Source: Buxus sempervirens (lineage: Eukaryota; Streptophyta; Magnoliopsida; Buxales; Buxaceae). Taken from it: a DNA stretch of 64,000 nt. Positions within the stretch are counted from its first letter, which is position 1; each line of letters starts with the position of its first letter. The notes beneath the pieces were generated by a model that was given only the letters and a program-made list of their open reading frames with translations, searched no databases and was not told the origin of the DNA. Shown piece after piece: positions 22,331-35,956 of the stretch. The stretch spans positions 16,357,402 through 16,421,401 of the forward strand of contig OX387183.1 in NCBI GenBank assembly GCA_947561395.2, read 5' to 3'. The position numbers and the translations under genes are program-made.

Positions 22331-24391
22331 TTTTGACATTGAGAAGCATTGAATCCCAAATTAATTGAGCATCATTGTTGAAGCCCTAATGCTATGAGGA
22401 AAAATCAATGACTGAGTGCCACTGTTGAAGCCCTAACTCCATAATAAGGTGCGTATATGTGCAAAGCCGATTTCATTCACGCCATTTCTAACCCGAACAT
22501 TTTCAACAGAAATCAAACGAGTTTGAGTATTTGGTTGAAATACAAACTCACTTATTTTTTGTACATCCGATTGAATGAAATTATTTTTGTACATATGATT
22601 GAATGAAAAATAAAAATGTCACTAGTTATTTTTGTATTATCTTGGAAAGGATTGAGCTTTGATGATATCAATGGGGCTTTGATGGATTTGCTGAATTTCT
22701 GATTAATTTTCTCTAATATTTTTTGTATTCTCTTGGAAAGGATTGAGCTTCGATTTTCTCAATGGGGCTTTGATGGATTTGCCAAATTTTCGATTAATTT
22801 GCCCTATTTTTTTTGTATTCTCTTGGAAAGGATTGAGCTTTGATAATCTCGGTGGGGCTTTTATTTTTGAATTGGGTAGTTCAAGTATATATGTAGAGTA
22901 GAAATGGGTCTTGGGATCCTACATTTGCAAAGTTGCTTAACATTCTTGTTATAATTATTCATGGCTTTTATCATCAAGAAGATTGCGTGTGATGTACATT
23001 TTAATGTTGTTCCGATACAATAATTGTTTAACAAAATATACTTTACACAAGTATTACACAATGGTTATGAATCTATATTTTTGTACAGATTTGTCCAACA
23101 CATATGGCAAGTAAAGGAAAAGCCACGAGTACAAATGGATTGCCCGATAATCTATCTCAGGTGGAAGAAAGCACAAAGTTCTGACTGGCTCCATAATAAA
23201 TAATATTGTACTCACTGTAGAATCTAATGTTGACACTTAATTATTCATACAGACATTACGAGAACAAATGAACCAGATAGCGGTTGTTGCTCAGGCGATG
23301 TAGCGTCATTGCACGAAGCTAGACTCGTACCTCCAGGGACTTGGAGACATATCAATCAATGATGAACTGCCAGGTTCAGCCCACATCGGGGTTCATCCCA
23401 TCACTTGAGACGATCACCATCCCCGGTGCAAGTTGCTCATGACGTTCCCATGCAAGCTGTTCATGATGTTGGGTCACTGGTCCAAGCTGCTCATGATGTC
23501 GGGTCACCACAACCAAGGCATGTTTCTCCAAGTAAACACAAGTGATTCATTAAGAAAGCAAAAAAATCTATTCTCCATTCATTGTGCAACACAAATTCCC
23601 TCCATTGAAGCCTGATGAAAAGCGGATTGTTGAATATATACTTCTATTGCGTCAAGAGAAGCAAGTAGTCCTTTATATATATATTGTTTCTTTTGTAATG
23701 TGAAGTTAATACGTGGAGTTGTTTGTCTTTGTGTGCCTCATCAAGGGAAAACACACATAGTTTTCCCTTGATGTATTGTTTCTTTTGTAGCATGAATTCC
23801 TCCGGGTATAGCTTGGTTGTTGTAGATTATATTTGAATGCATATTTCAGTAGAAGAGATACATTGCTTGGTGGATGAATGTTAGGTCAACAACATGGTAT
23901 GTCGGTTTTATCTCGTTCTATAATTAGTGAATTCCACAATCATATTAGAAGTTATATTTGTTTTATGTCATGTAATGTAGGTAATAGTAGCATATGCTAT
24001 TTGCCTTGTCAACCGACAAAGTTTACATTCATCAGCAGTCACAAAGCATTATTGTTCTGACCTATTGTCACTGTAAGCATATTTCAGTACTCTATCTTAC
24101 ATTAATCTCATGCATGCGTAATAAGCTATGCATGTTTCTAATTATATTGCAAATCACAGGAAGCAATCATAAACGGCGAAACGAAGGTTGATACGATGTA
24201 TAGGAATTATTTTTCTATCAATGCAATTGGGTATCTCATCCCTGGATGTGAAATGGTACGTTAATAAATTATCCATGTATTGCTGGACATACAATTGCAT
24301 GTGGTGGTTTAATATTCTTTTTTGAGGAAGTTCTAGAAGTTTCTTCCTATCACATATTTAGATAGGGCTTCTACTAGTTACATTACATTTA
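22331..24391. other. Intergenic region, no confirmed gene
   Basis: No convincing coding region is seen. A roughly 90-bp unit is repeated 2.6 times at 22631-22861. Around 23250-23400 the reading REQMNQIAVVAQAM followed by KLDSYLQGLGD resembles the tail of a plant transposase-like protein, but it is short and broken. Confidence 0.5.
22631..22861. repeat. About 90-bp tandem repeat, 2.6 copies
   Basis: Units begin at about 22631, 22722 and 22812 with TTTGTATT, then CTTGGAAAGGATTGAGCTT and TCAATGGGGCTTTGATGGA. The copies differ at several positions, so the array is not very recent. Confidence 0.75.
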
Positions 24392-24396
24392 ACGTA

Positions 24397-24909
24397 TGAG
24401 ATCCTGAGTCCCACATTGTTCAAGGAGGAGAAGGTAAAGGGCTATATATATAGGCTTGTGACTCCCTCAAGCAACGAGGCCTTTTGGGGTAAAACCCAAG
24501 AGCAAAACCATGAGGCCCGGTGGGCTAAAGCGGATAATATCTTTGTTGTAGGGATCAAGGCATTACAAAATGGTATCAGAGCCGAAACCTAACTAGAAAT
24601 GTGGGACTCGGACATTGGTTGGTGCATGTGGGCATGCTACCATGTGGGCAAGCCCGAGATAATGGGCTGGCAGGCTACTGGGACTGGCAAACTACTGTAC
24701 GGGGACATGCAGGCCTTAAGGGGGGGGGGGGTGGATTATGAGATCCCTAGTTCCACATTGCTCAGGGAGGAGAAGGCGAAGAACTATATATGTAGGCTTG
24801 TGACTTCCTCAAGCAACGAGGCCTTTTGGGGTAAAACCCAAGAGCAAAACCGTGAGGCTCAGTGGGCCAAAGTGGATAATATCGTTGCTGTAGGGAGCGG
24901 AGCATTAAA
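24397..24909 (+). mobile_element. TRIM (terminal-repeat retrotransposon in miniature), fossil
   Basis: Two direct repeats of 171 bp (24397-24567 and 24739-24909) start TGAGATCC. The first is followed by a methionine-tRNA primer site TGGTATCAGAGCC (24571-24583), and a G-rich polypurine tract (about 24717-24735) precedes the second. The total is 513 bp with about 170 bp of non-coding internal sequence, which is the TRIM layout. The flanks share TAACG-like sequence (24390-24396 and after 24909). LTRs differ visibly, so it is old. Confidence 0.85.
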
Positions 24910-25529
24910 TAACGGTCTATGTAGATTTTTCTACCAATATGCCAAAGGAACCATTGGTTCCTTGTTGTTCTGAATTTGAAAAAAAAAAGAAGAAGAAAAG
25001 AACTAAAGTGTTTTGGTCTCAGATAATAGTGCAAGACATGGCTTGTAGGGGGATGCCATAAATAAACCGGTAGGTTTGTCTTGTTATTGTAATGTTAAAG
25101 TACAAATAATTGTTCTTCGTTGACACAGGAGACACCTTTAGGAACATATATTGAAATCCCAATTAGACCTATCTAAGCCAATTTAATTGTGCAGGTAATT
25201 TTTTTAGGATTTATTTGATACCTTTGACCACGAAAGACTGATTGGGATTCCATATTGGGGCAAGGAGTATGTATCTGTGCCCCATAAAAAAAATGGGTAA
25301 GTGATATTGTTTATGCTTGGTGTTCTACACTGTTCCAATCCATGTATTAACCTTTACCCTTAACTCCTGATGTAGGTTTGATTCTGGTGTTTTTGTGTTG
25401 AAGTATATGGAGTTTTGGACAGGCATGTTTCTTTTCAGCCAATGCCTAATACGTGAAAAACACCATATTTTTTTTATTTTCATGAGAACACAATATTTAA
25501 ACATGAATTATAGATGCTTTGATACCAAT
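24910..25529. other. Intergenic stretch, nothing recognised
   Basis: AT-rich sequence without a credible open frame. The last 90 bp may be the start of the internal region of the outer LTR element, because a CTTTGATACCAAT primer-site-like sequence (minus strand TTGGTATCAAAG) abuts the LTR at 25530. Confidence 0.4.
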
Positions 25530-27830
25530 TGTAAGATTTAACATACAGCTCTCATGCATGAATCTAGAATAAAATATAAATAAAATTCTGTACTTACCTG
25601 ACAATATGGTTGATTTGTAACTTCTTGAATTCCCTGCAGAACTCAACGTTAAGGCTAGTTCTTCCTCTCCTTTCTCCTCTTGATCAGAACTACATGTGTT
25701 GAGTTGTGTGGAGCTTGATCATATTGGACACCCAGCTACAGCTGTCGTAGGTCGAGCTCTACCAGAGAGGTGGGGCTTCGAGGTCGGAGCCCCTAAGGCG
25801 AAAATTCACAAGAGGGTATTTCGAGTATTTCCATTGTATTAGGGTTATATTTCCCTTGTTATTGTTTTCTCCTTGTAAGTTTTCTACTATTTAGAAAAGA
25901 TAGTGAAACAGTACCAGCGGCCGTAGACGTAGCCCTATTCTGGGGTGAACTACGTAAAATCTCTGTGTCTTCTTCTTCTTTGATTCTTTCTATCGTTTTC
26001 TTTGCTTCTCATGATCTCTAGGAATTAGGTCGGATTCCTAATAATTGGTATCAGAGCTTTGGTTTGAGTGGGAGCAATGGCCGCAGAAGATGGAAAGATC
26101 AAGATCAAGATCAAGAAGTTTGATAGTATAGACTTCGGGTTCTAGAAGATGCATATTGAAGATTATTTGTATGGCAAGGATCTATATCTACCTCTCACAG
26201 GAGAGAAACCGAAAGAGATGAGTGATACAGATTGAGCGATTCTGGACAGAAAATTCCTAGGGGTTATTCATCTATCACTAACTCGCAAAGTTGCATTCAA
26301 CATTGCGAAAGAGACAAGTACAGCATCTCTCATGAAAACCCTATCAGATATGTACAAGAAACCCTCCGCCTGTACTAAGGTATATCTAATGCGACGTCTA
26401 TTCAATCTGAGAATGGAAGAAGGTGCCTCTGTGATAGAACATTTAAATGAGTTCAACACTATCACAACTCAGTTAAGTTCTGTGCATATTGATTTCAAAG
26501 ACGAAATCAGGGCTTTGATTCTCCTTTCATCTCTGCCAGAAAGCTGGAATGGCACTGTGACAGCAGTGAGCAGTTTAGCAGGAAAAACGAAATTAAGTTT
26601 TAATAATGTGCGGGACCTAATTCTAAGTGAGGATGTTCGCAAAAGAGAACTAAGTCAAACATTAGGATCAGCTTTGAACACAGAGACTAGAGGCAGGATG
26701 ATAAACAGAAAAAATTGTCATGCTAGATCAAAATCCAAACACAGAAGCAAGTCAAAATCCAGAAGTTCATCAAGATGTTGGAACTGTGAAAAACAAGGAC
26801 ATTTCAAACATGAGTGTCAGGCACCCAAGAAGAAGTTTGACAAAGGTGAGGACAAGCAATCTGTGAATGTTACTGAAGAGATCAGTGATGCTCTTATTTT
26901 CAGTGTGGACAGTCCATTTGAATCATGGGTATTGGATTCAGGAGCATTGTTTCATTCTTGCCCACATAAGGAAATCACGGAAAACTATGTTAGTGGTGAT
27001 TTCGGAAAGGTTTGCTTGGCTGATGACGAACCTTTGAGTGTTATGGTAAAGGGAGATGTTCGGATCAATACCCCTAGCGGAGGTGTATGGCTACTGCAGA
27101 ATGTGAGACACATTCCGAGTTTGAAAAGAAATCTAATTTCTGTTGGGCAACTTGATGTTGAAGGGTATGTAGTATCCTTCATGGGTGGATTGTGGAAAAT
27201 CACCAAAGGTGCCATGGTAGTGGCTCGTGGGAGAAAGACGGGCACACTCTATATGACTACTAGTATCCGAGATACTGTTGCAGTTATAAACAAAGAAGTA
27301 GATTTAGATTTGTGGTATTGCAAACTTGGCCACATGAGTGAGAAAGGAATGAAGGTACTCTATTCAAAAGGAAAACTATCGGGACTTAAATCAGTCGATA
27401 TTGGTCTCTGTGAAGATTGTATTTATGGTAAACAGAAAAAGGTTGGATTCTCTAAGAGTGGCAGAACACTGAAGACATAAAAGTTAGAGCTAGTTCACAC
27501 TGATTTATGGGGACCTGCTCCAATTTCATCCCTTGGTGGCTCATCTTATTATATTACCTTCATTGATTATTCGACAAGGAAGGATGGGTTTATTTTCCGA
27601 AAAATAAATCTGATGCTTTTGATGCTTTCAAGAAATGGAAATCCTTGGTAGAAAATGAAACAGGTTTAAAGCTGAAGTGCTTGCGATCTGATAATGGAGG
27701 AGAGTAAAATCTTATAGAATTCAAGGAATACTGTGCTGTCAATGGAATTAATATGGAGAAAACCATCAAGGGAACGCCTCAACAGAATGGAGTTGCAGAA
27801 CATATGAAAGAACTCTTAATGAGAGGGCTA

Positions 27831-30634
27831 TGTAAAACCCCAAAATTTTTATTGGCAAATTTAGAAGCTTATTTAACATTATTAATTATTATTGTTGGTG
27901 GAAATTTCAGGAAGAATGAATTGAGGGATATTTAAGTAAATTTCAGAAGTTAAAAGAGAATTATTTAAGTGATGTAAATAAGTATTATAATTTCCTAATG
28001 AAATTAAGTATTGTTTCTTTAAGGGTTGTTTATACTTGAGATGGATGTGTAGAGGAATTCTGGAGTAGCGGTGCAGCAAATCGGTTGGTGTTTAAAGAAG
28101 GATTGGCGGCAAAATCCCAAAGTATAAAAGGGGGCAAATTTTAGTTAGATGGTTTTGTTAGTTAATTGCTTGATTGGAGTGGGAGTTTCTGGAGAGTAGA
28201 GAGAAGAGACAGAATCAGATCTGTGAGAGATTGAGGAGAGTAAGAGAATTCATGACAGATCTGGAGGAGCATTGAAAAGTTGATCAGACTTGGAGAACTC
28301 TAGTTCGTGAGTGCTGATTTTAGATAGAGATCTGGAATTCCTGAAGAGATTACTTCAAGTTCGTCCAAATTAGTGGGAATTTAGGTAAGAGAAGTTTGAT
28401 GTAATCTTATTTACAACTATTAAGGTGGATTCGTTCAGTTAGATCAGATCTGAAATCAATTTGAATGAAACAGTGAAATTCTGTAGACATCAGTTGGTTT
28501 GGAGCTTCTAAGATCTGAGGAATTGAATTTGAGGCTAATTTGTGCTTCCTAGAGGTAAGTAGCACTTTTCCCAAAACCATTCATGCTGATTTCGTGGTTT
28601 GATTTCACTGAATACGAATTTAAAGGTGTAATTCCAGATTTGAGCATGTTTAAGAAATTGGAAGATTAATCGTAGATCTGGTGTGCTTTGTTAGTTAATT
28701 GATAATTGAATTATTTAGAAATTGTCTTTAAATCAATTAGAAGGCGTATCCCTAATTTTAGAGCGATCAAAATAGGTTTCAGAAGTCAAATTTCGTGGAG
28801 AAGTCGGAGTTTTCGCTTTTCTGTCGTAACCTGAGATTTACCTGAAAAATAAGCTAGTCGCCCGAAAGATGGCTCGAGCGCCCAAGCCAAATCTGAACTT
28901 GAAGTCATAAATTGTTAAGTAAGCCCAGTCGCCTGAAAGATGGCTCGAGTGCCCGGCCTATTTTCCTGAACTTGAGAGTCAAATCTCCAAAACAATTGGT
29001 CGCTTGAAGCAGGCTCGAGCACCGATTCAAGCGACCATATTTGTAAACCTTAAATTTTCCAATTCAAGTTGATTTTCACTACAGAATTATTTTTAACCAA
29101 ATCCAACCTATGTTGCAGTAAGGTTTAGGTATTTAGGTAGTGCTTGCACATGAATTGTATTAAAATTCAAATAAACGAAGAGTTTGTGCATACTTTCTAA
29201 AGTAGAGTTTTGAGAGACTTTTAGTCCCAAATTCTTATAGAACAAGATTATGTTGATTCCACCACTTGTAACACTTCTCTAAGATCATTCTTAAGGTGTC
29301 TCTGAAGGCCAATTATACTAAAAAGTTCATATTATATATTTGACCACCTTGTCTTATGATTTAGTACAATTTGGGGTTTAAAGAGGATCTTAGGTTTCCA
29401 ATTTCACTTGTAATGATTCCAGGGATTCTATATAGGTAACTCTCATCTCAAATTACTAGTAGGAGATTAAGTCTTTGGGAAAATGTTCCTGGTCAGGTTT
29501 TAGTATTAGAGTTGTGAACTATAACTTTTAAATCATTTTGCTTTACCTCGGATTTGGTTGGTACTTGCATGGGTTTTGGTTTTATAGTGAGTCATCTTAT
29601 TCAGAAATGGAATGTTGTTTTATTTAACATGCATAATTTGTTATACAAACTGTTTTGAGAAAGTTATTTTCCTTGAAAGATATGAATTGGGAATCCTCCA
29701 TGATGGAGTGGATTTGGTCATGATTGACCGATGCTTTGGATTGAACTCATTTGAATATTTGCTGATTTGGTTACAAGCTATTGGTCTAGCTTGCCTTGGA
29801 TCCATGTCTTAAGCTTAGTAATGTAATGAGTTGACTTTGTTGGCATAATTGCATGGCCATGAGTGTTGCCATGACCAGTGTAGAGCAGCCCGTATTCTTG
29901 TATAGGCTGGGTTGTCAATGTCGATACCCGAAGTAGGCCGACATTGGATGACGAATCCCTGAGTAGGCCATCATTTCAGAGTGTCATGTCTATGGTTAGA
30001 CCGGACTGTGTACAAGGAGGCTTGGATGTCACTCCGGCATGCGAATTACACAATATAAGTAAACTTCATGACATTGACCACAAATTGAATTGTTTATTAT
30101 TGCTATTTGGACATTTGTACTACTTTGTTATTGAGAACATGCTAATTTCTGTATTCATGATAATTACTATTGTTTACTCATGATCGATTATTATTCTTGG
30201 CATGTTTTAGAACTGATGTAAATTGTTTTCTGCATGCATGTGCTACTTCCTGGAATATTTGTATCTCATCACGTTTGTTTTTGTTTTGTTTTCAGATACT
30301 CTCGGTGAGGATCCATCCATCAGGGTAGAGCAGGTAGATTACTATAGGGAGGAGGATTACTATCTTCCATAGCCTTAGTAGGTTTCATTGAGGGATTTGA
30401 ACTATTAAATTTGTAATAGCATAATCTTTGATTTGATATTCAGATTTGTTAAGAATTGATAACATTCATGATTAATTAGATTTCCCATGCTTAAATAAAA
30501 GAATCTATATTTCCGCACTCTGATGAATGTCCCATGTTGATAATTGGAATTGATAAATGAAATGTGGGCCCATACATAACCCTCTGTGAGACGTGTTATA
30601 TCTTTAATGAAAAACACGGATTCGGGGCATTACA
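27831..30634 (+). mobile_element. Solo LTR, S family, copy B
   Basis: The ends are TGTAAAACCCC and GGGGCATTACA with a perfect target duplication GGCTA (27826-27830 and 30635-30639). Length is 2804 bp and there is no internal region. It is inserted in the integrase part of the copia element. A TATA box (TATAAAAG) lies at 28123-28130. The GC-rich cassette at about 28850-29040 contains a repeated CGAAAGATGGCTCGAG unit and a perfect 11-bp inverted repeat, GGTCGCTTGAA (28998-29008) with TTCAAGCGACC (29026-29036). The stem-loop array is at 29889-30009. Confidence 0.9.
29889..30009 (+). repeat. Stem-loop array of S-family LTR (copy B)
   Basis: First stem CCCG / TGGG (29889-29892 and 29908-29911) around a 15-nt loop. 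Second AATGTCG / CGACATT (29917-29923 and 29939-29945) around ATACCCGAAGTAGGC. Third ATGACG / CATCAT (29948-29953 and 29969-29974) around AATCCCTGAGTAGGC. The fourth is decayed. Stems 1 and 2 differ from copies A and C at both paired positions, so pairing is kept. Confidence 0.8.
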
Positions 30635-33585
30635 GGCTAGATGTTTGAGAATTCATGTTGGGTTACCTAAGATGTTTTGGGCTGATGCAGTTAACACTTC
30701 AGCCTTTCTAATCAACTGAAGACCTTCTGTACCTTTGGATGAATGTATACTAGAGAAGGTTTGGAGCGGAAAGGAGGTAAATATTTCTTTTCTAAAAGTC
30801 TTTGGTTGTGTTTCCTATGTGCATATTGATTCTACTGCTAGAAATAAGCTTGATGCTAAGTCTGTGAAGTGCATCTTTATTGGGTATGGTGGCGATGATT
30901 TCGGATATCGATTTTGGGATGATCAGAATCAGAAGATAATTCAAAGTAAAGATGTTATATTCAATGAACAGGTTATGTACAAAGCCAGATTTGGAGCAAT
31001 AGATTCGGACAATGCAAGTGCCCAAGTTAAAGACTTTGAGTATATAGAGTTCGAAGATATTACTAACCCTAATACAAAGGGGAGTACTCAAAACAATCAG
31101 GAGGTAGCAAGCCCACAAGCAGAATCCATCACACAAGTTACTGAGCTTAGAAGGTCAACCAGACAACATAGAATTCCACAAAGATATTCACCATCACTTC
31201 AGTATCTGCTGTTAACAGATGGTGCGGAACCTGAAAGTTATGATAAAGCTTTGCAGACAGAGGATGCAAGTAAGTGGGAATTGGCCATGCAAGATGAAAT
31301 GGATTCTCTAATGTCAAACAGGACATGGGAATTGACAGAGCTTCCTAAAGGCAAAAGGGCCTTACATAACAAGTGGGTTTATAGGATAAAAGAAGAGACT
31401 GATGGCAGCAAACGGTTTAAGGCCAGGTCAGTTGTGAAAAGTTTTCAACAAAAGGAAGGTGTTGATTACACAGAAATCTTCTCACCTATGGTGAAGTTAA
31501 CTACTATTAGATTTGTTCTGGGAATTGTGGCTGTTGAGAATTTGTATCTGGAGCAGATGGATGTAAAGACAACGTTCCTCCATGGTGATCTGGAGGAAGA
31601 GATTTACATGAAGCAACCACAGCGTTTCATAGTTGAAAGCAAAAATGAACTTATGTGTAAGCTGCAAAAGAGCCTATATGGTTTGAAACAGGCCCCAAGA
31701 CAGTGGTACAAGAAATTTGATGGATTCATACACAAGATTGGCTTCTTGCGATGTCAAGCAAATCATTGACGTTATGTAAAAAGGTTTGACAATAGTTTCA
31801 TTATTTTACTTTTGTATGTGGATGATATGTTGATTGCAGGCTCTTGCATTCAAGAGGTAAATAATGGGAAGAAACTGTTGTCTGAGCAATTTGCAATGAA
31901 GGATTTGAGAGCTACAAATTGGATTCTTGGAATGCAGATTATAAGAGACAAAGTAACTGGTACCTTGAAGCTGTCACAGGCTGACTATGTTAGAAAAGTC
32001 TTAAGCAAATTCAATATGCAGAATGTGAAGCCAATAAACAATCCTTTAGCTAGTCATTTCAGATTAACTAAAGAACAGTCACCTACAACTGAGGTGGAGT
32101 GTGCCTACATGGAAAGAATCCCCTATGCTTTAGCTATTGGCAGTCTTATCTATGCAATGGTGTGTACCAGATCAGACATAGCACATGCAGTGGGAGTAGT
32201 GAGTAGGTACATGAGTAATCCAGGAAAGCAACATTCGGAGGCAGTGAAATGGATCTTTCGGTATTTACAGGGTACCACAAATACATCATTGTGCTTTAAA
32301 GGAGGAGGCTTGAAATTGCAGGGTTATGTTGACTCTGATCTAGCTAGAGATGTTGAAAACTGGAAGAGTACTATAGGGTATATTTATATCTTGAATGGTA
32401 CTGGAGTTAGTTGGATCTCTCAATTGCAAAAAATTGTAACTCTTTCTACAACAGAAGAAGAGTATGTTGCAGTTACGGAAGCTAGCAAGAAGATGATTTG
32501 GTTACAAGGTTTCTTAACTAAATTGGGAAAGGGGCAGGAGAATAGTGTTTTGTACTGTGACAGTCAAAGTGACATCCATCTTGCTAAAAATCCAGTATTT
32601 CATTCAAGAACCAAGCACATATAGTTGAGTTACCATTTCATTCGGTCTCTATTAGAAGATAAAGTATTGGCTCTTGAGAAGATTTCAGGAAGTGAAAATC
32701 TGGCTGATATGTTAACCAAAACAGTCACTTTTGACAAACTAAAGCTATGTAGAGCTTTAGTTGGTTTGGGCACTTGATGATTAGGATCATTGTAACTGGT
32801 CTGTTTCTCAGCTATGTTTCTTTGAGGATTTGAAGCTTGAGAACTTGGATGAGATTAGTCTCCAAGTGGGAGATTGTTGAGTTGTGTGGAGCCTGATCAT
32901 ATTGGACACCTAGCCACAGCTGTCGCAAGTTGAGCTCCGCGAGGGGTTGCAGGTGGTAGCGCCCTTCTACCCGTAAGGTGGGGGTTCGAGGGCAAAGCCC
33001 TCGAGGCAAAAATTCGCAAGAGGGTATTTCGGGCATTTATATTGTATTAGGGTTATATTTCCTTTGTTATTGTTTTCTCTTTGTAAGTTTTCTACCATTC
33101 AAAAAAGATAGCGAAACAGTACCAGCAGCTGTGGACGTAGCCCTATTAAAGGGTGAACCACGTAAAATCTCTATGTCTTCTTCTTGTTTGATTCTTTCTG
33201 TCGTTTTCTTTACTTCTCACGATCTATAGGAATTAGGTTGGATTCCTAACAAGATGGGGAACAGTTTCAGAGAGTTCTGTGTATGTTAGGAGAGGAGAGG
33301 GGACTGGGCCTATTTATTATATAAGTCCTCTCACTAAGGACTTGAATTCCAATTAGGATACTATGGAGACACCTTATTCTACACGGTCTCCTGGCCTACA
33401 TACAATTCTTATCACATTATAATTATATAGAAAATATCCATGTACAACTAAGGTGCACCAAACCCAATTAAATTGATCACACATAATATTGGGTCAACCG
33501 TAATATCATCACAAATTATATATTCAACCTTTTTATAAAACCAAAATACAATTAATGTGAGCCCACATAAAGGAAAATTCTAACA

Positions 33586-35026
33586 AGCTGGACGTTGATA
33601 ATAGGAGGTTTCCTCGTTAAAATAATCCTCAAATCTAAAGATAACACTTAATTTAGGAAACTTTCAAAAGATAACTTTGAATCTTACAAAATTTTGGAAG
33701 TTTGCTTTGTAAAGAATTTAAGAGAAAAAACGTTGAGAAGACTCCTAAAGATGAATAACTCTTTTCTTGATTGGTGGATAACAAGGAGATCAAGGATGAC
33801 AAGAACTCCACAAATCTAAAACACTTATTGAAGGATAGCAAATTGTGGATAACTTCTCAAGTAAATTTTATTTCTTTGAAGTATTCTATTATAGCAAGTA
33901 AATCACAAGAGACCCACATTCATATGATTACACGTCAATGTGTGTTTTTTTCTTCTTTTTTGTGTGTTTTATTTGACTCTTTTTTATATTTATTTTTATT
34001 ATCTTTTTTCTGAATATTTTATCCATGAAAAACAGATTCAAAGTTGCACGTCCATGTTAATTTTATCTTCTTATTATCATTTTTTAATATTTCTTTTTTT
34101 TATGTATATTTCGTAAAATTTTATCTATTATAAGCACATCCATATTCACATAAGCAAAATTTTTTTTTATCTTATTTTTTGAAGGAAATAATGTCAACTC
34201 AAGTTCTCAACCAACTTCTATTTTTTGGTTTTATTTTTATACATTGCATTTGTAATTTTCATAATTTCTATATCTTTTTATTATTTTTCCATTTAAAAAT
34301 ATTAATATTATTTTTGTAATAACAAGCTAGTAACTCGGTCTGAGTTACCGAGTTACAAGGATAGGTGCACTCCCGAGTTATTATGCCTATCCGGGTTTTT
34401 AAACACTGAGATGAGTCCATCTCACATGTGGTCCCTTAAATTTGAAAAAGCAAAAACTTATTAATTTATTTTTAGACAAAATTTATTTAGGAAATACCAT
34501 GAGCCAATTCCAGGCCCATAATATTGAGTGGTTGCACAATACGTACCCCACTTGAAACATTAATTTATAGCAATAAAAAAACACTGGCCATGAGATGTTC
34601 ACATTAGGGACCTATTCAGGAAATTAGCATAGCAAAAGATTTCAAGTGGTTTATAGGGTATCATTGGCTCGAGCAATCTCATGTGGAAAGATGTTTTATG
34701 TAGCTATATTTTGAATTTATTATATTTGGAGTGATATTTGGAGTGAGCAGTGCATTTTCAATTACTTAGGCGTTACCAAAAAGAAAAAAAAAAAAAAAAC
34801 AGAATACTTGGGCCTTGTTTATTCTTTATTTTGGGAACTCATTCTGCGGCGGCTTGGAATGAGTAGCAGTTCTTACCTTACCAACGGTAAAAATAAAAAC
34901 CTTGTAAATACTGGTGGGAAGGCCTCCTACCTCAAAATAGGTTGTCGGGAATACTTTTGACAGCAGTAAATCCTTTACTGCCACTATTATTTTACTTTTA
35001 CTGAAAGTAAGTAGCCACGGGTGAAC
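33586..35026. other. AT-rich intergenic stretch, no gene seen
   Basis: No coding region is supported. A perfect 10-bp inverted repeat with a 7-nt loop lies at 34330-34356 (GTAACTCGGT and ACCGAGTTAC). Confidence 0.5.
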
Positions 35027-35039
35027 TTTTTCAAAACCT

Positions 35040-35956
35040 TGTTTTATGAATAAAAAATAATAGATTCATATATAAAATAGAGATAAAATATATACCCATG
35101 AAATTAGGTACATAGACAAAAGGTCATATCCTTGAAACAAGGACTCTTAGCCAATACATTAACAAAAAACATGAAACCAGGCAATTAAAAGCCAAGCCCT
35201 TTATCTTTTTTCCCTAGCTGACGTATCCCACTCACTAATTATTTCACCGAAGGATACTCCCCGGAAGAATTTGTGCAAACTCTGCTGTCTACCAACATTA
35301 GACACTACATCCTCTATTACCCCTCGGGAGCTTGGCCTGCAATTCTCAAAATTACATCTGATTCTAACTTTCTGAATGTTCCATCCCACTGCAAAAATCA
35401 CTGCCCAGTACATGATTTTGCCTTTCTTCTCTAGAGCTGAGAACCTCCATTGGTATGCTAATTTGTCTATTCTTTTTGGCATCACCCAAGACATTTGTAT
35501 TAAATCGAAGAAATGATTCCATATTTTCGTAGCTAAACTGCAGTGGATAAGGAGATGATCAACACTTTCTTCATCCTAGAAACACAATACACATACAGAA
35601 GGTGATCTACACATGTTCTTAATTCCATCTATGCTGTAACATGTCTGAAGTGTTAATTCGGTACAGCATCGCTGTCCAAATGAAGCCTCTTATTTTTTGT
35701 TGGGCAGGAGCTTTCCATAGGAACTTGTGGGGGAAAGTAGAAGAATAAGATTGATCCCCAAGAAGCAAATGTTCAAATAAAGACTTAGAAGAGAACCTAC
35801 CTGATTTATCTACCATCCTCACATAAGAATCTTCTGTAGAAACCAGATTCACATCTTTGAGAAGTTCGATCAATAATCCTAAGTCAGTCATCTCCAAATT
35901 CCTCAAATCCCTCTTGAATAGTAAATTCCACTGAATACCAAAATTGGTATTCAGTG
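35040..35956 (-). mobile_element. 5'-truncated L1-type LINE with 13-bp target duplication
   Basis: The target duplication TTTTTCAAAACCT is perfect (35027-35039 and 35957-35969). The minus strand encodes the zf-RVT part of ORF2 (SGRFSSKSLFEHLL, FLWKAPAQQKIRGFIWTAML and RINTSDMLQHRW at 35619-35906) and the ORF2 tail (35201-35494), out of frame with each other. Only the last 0.9 kb was inserted. The 5' end, right at the duplication, is a 12-bp inverted repeat with a 4-nt loop (35929-35956). Confidence 0.9.

Larger units (their letters stand above)
25697..33251 (+). mobile_element. Ty1/copia LTR retrotransposon, Tork-like, fossil
   Basis: LTRs are 25697-26043 and 32875-33251 (TGTTGAG...CCTAAYA). 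Target duplications ACATG and AGATG differ by one base. The primer site TGGTATCAGAGC (26046-26057) matches initiator methionine tRNA, and the polypurine tract is AAGTGGGAGAT (32864-32874). Parts in order: gag with the CCHC knuckle CWNCEKQGHFKHEC (about 26780), protease (WVLDSGALFHSC), integrase (zinc part LGHMSEKGMKVLYSKGKLSG, then the core), reverse transcriptase (LEQMDVKTTFLHGDLEEEIYM and YVDDML) and RNase H (TKHI near 32620). Sequence style resembles the Tork/Tnt1 group. It is broken by several lesions and by solo LTR B. LTRs differ by roughly 10%, so insertion is old. Confidence 0.9.
25530..33585 (-). mobile_element. LTR of a second element, split by the copia insertion
   Basis: On the minus strand this reads TGTTAGAATTTTCC ... 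AAATCTTACA and is followed by a methionine-tRNA-like primer site (TTGGTATCAAAGC) just left of 25530. The two visible parts are 25530-25696 and 33252-33585, about 500 bp in total; the copia element fills the rest. The internal region of the outer element is almost entirely missing, so it is a fossil fragment. Confidence 0.65.

Noticed and set aside
23250-23640. Possible plant transposase tail
   Set aside because: Only a short, broken stretch looks like one, and no element ends were found around it.
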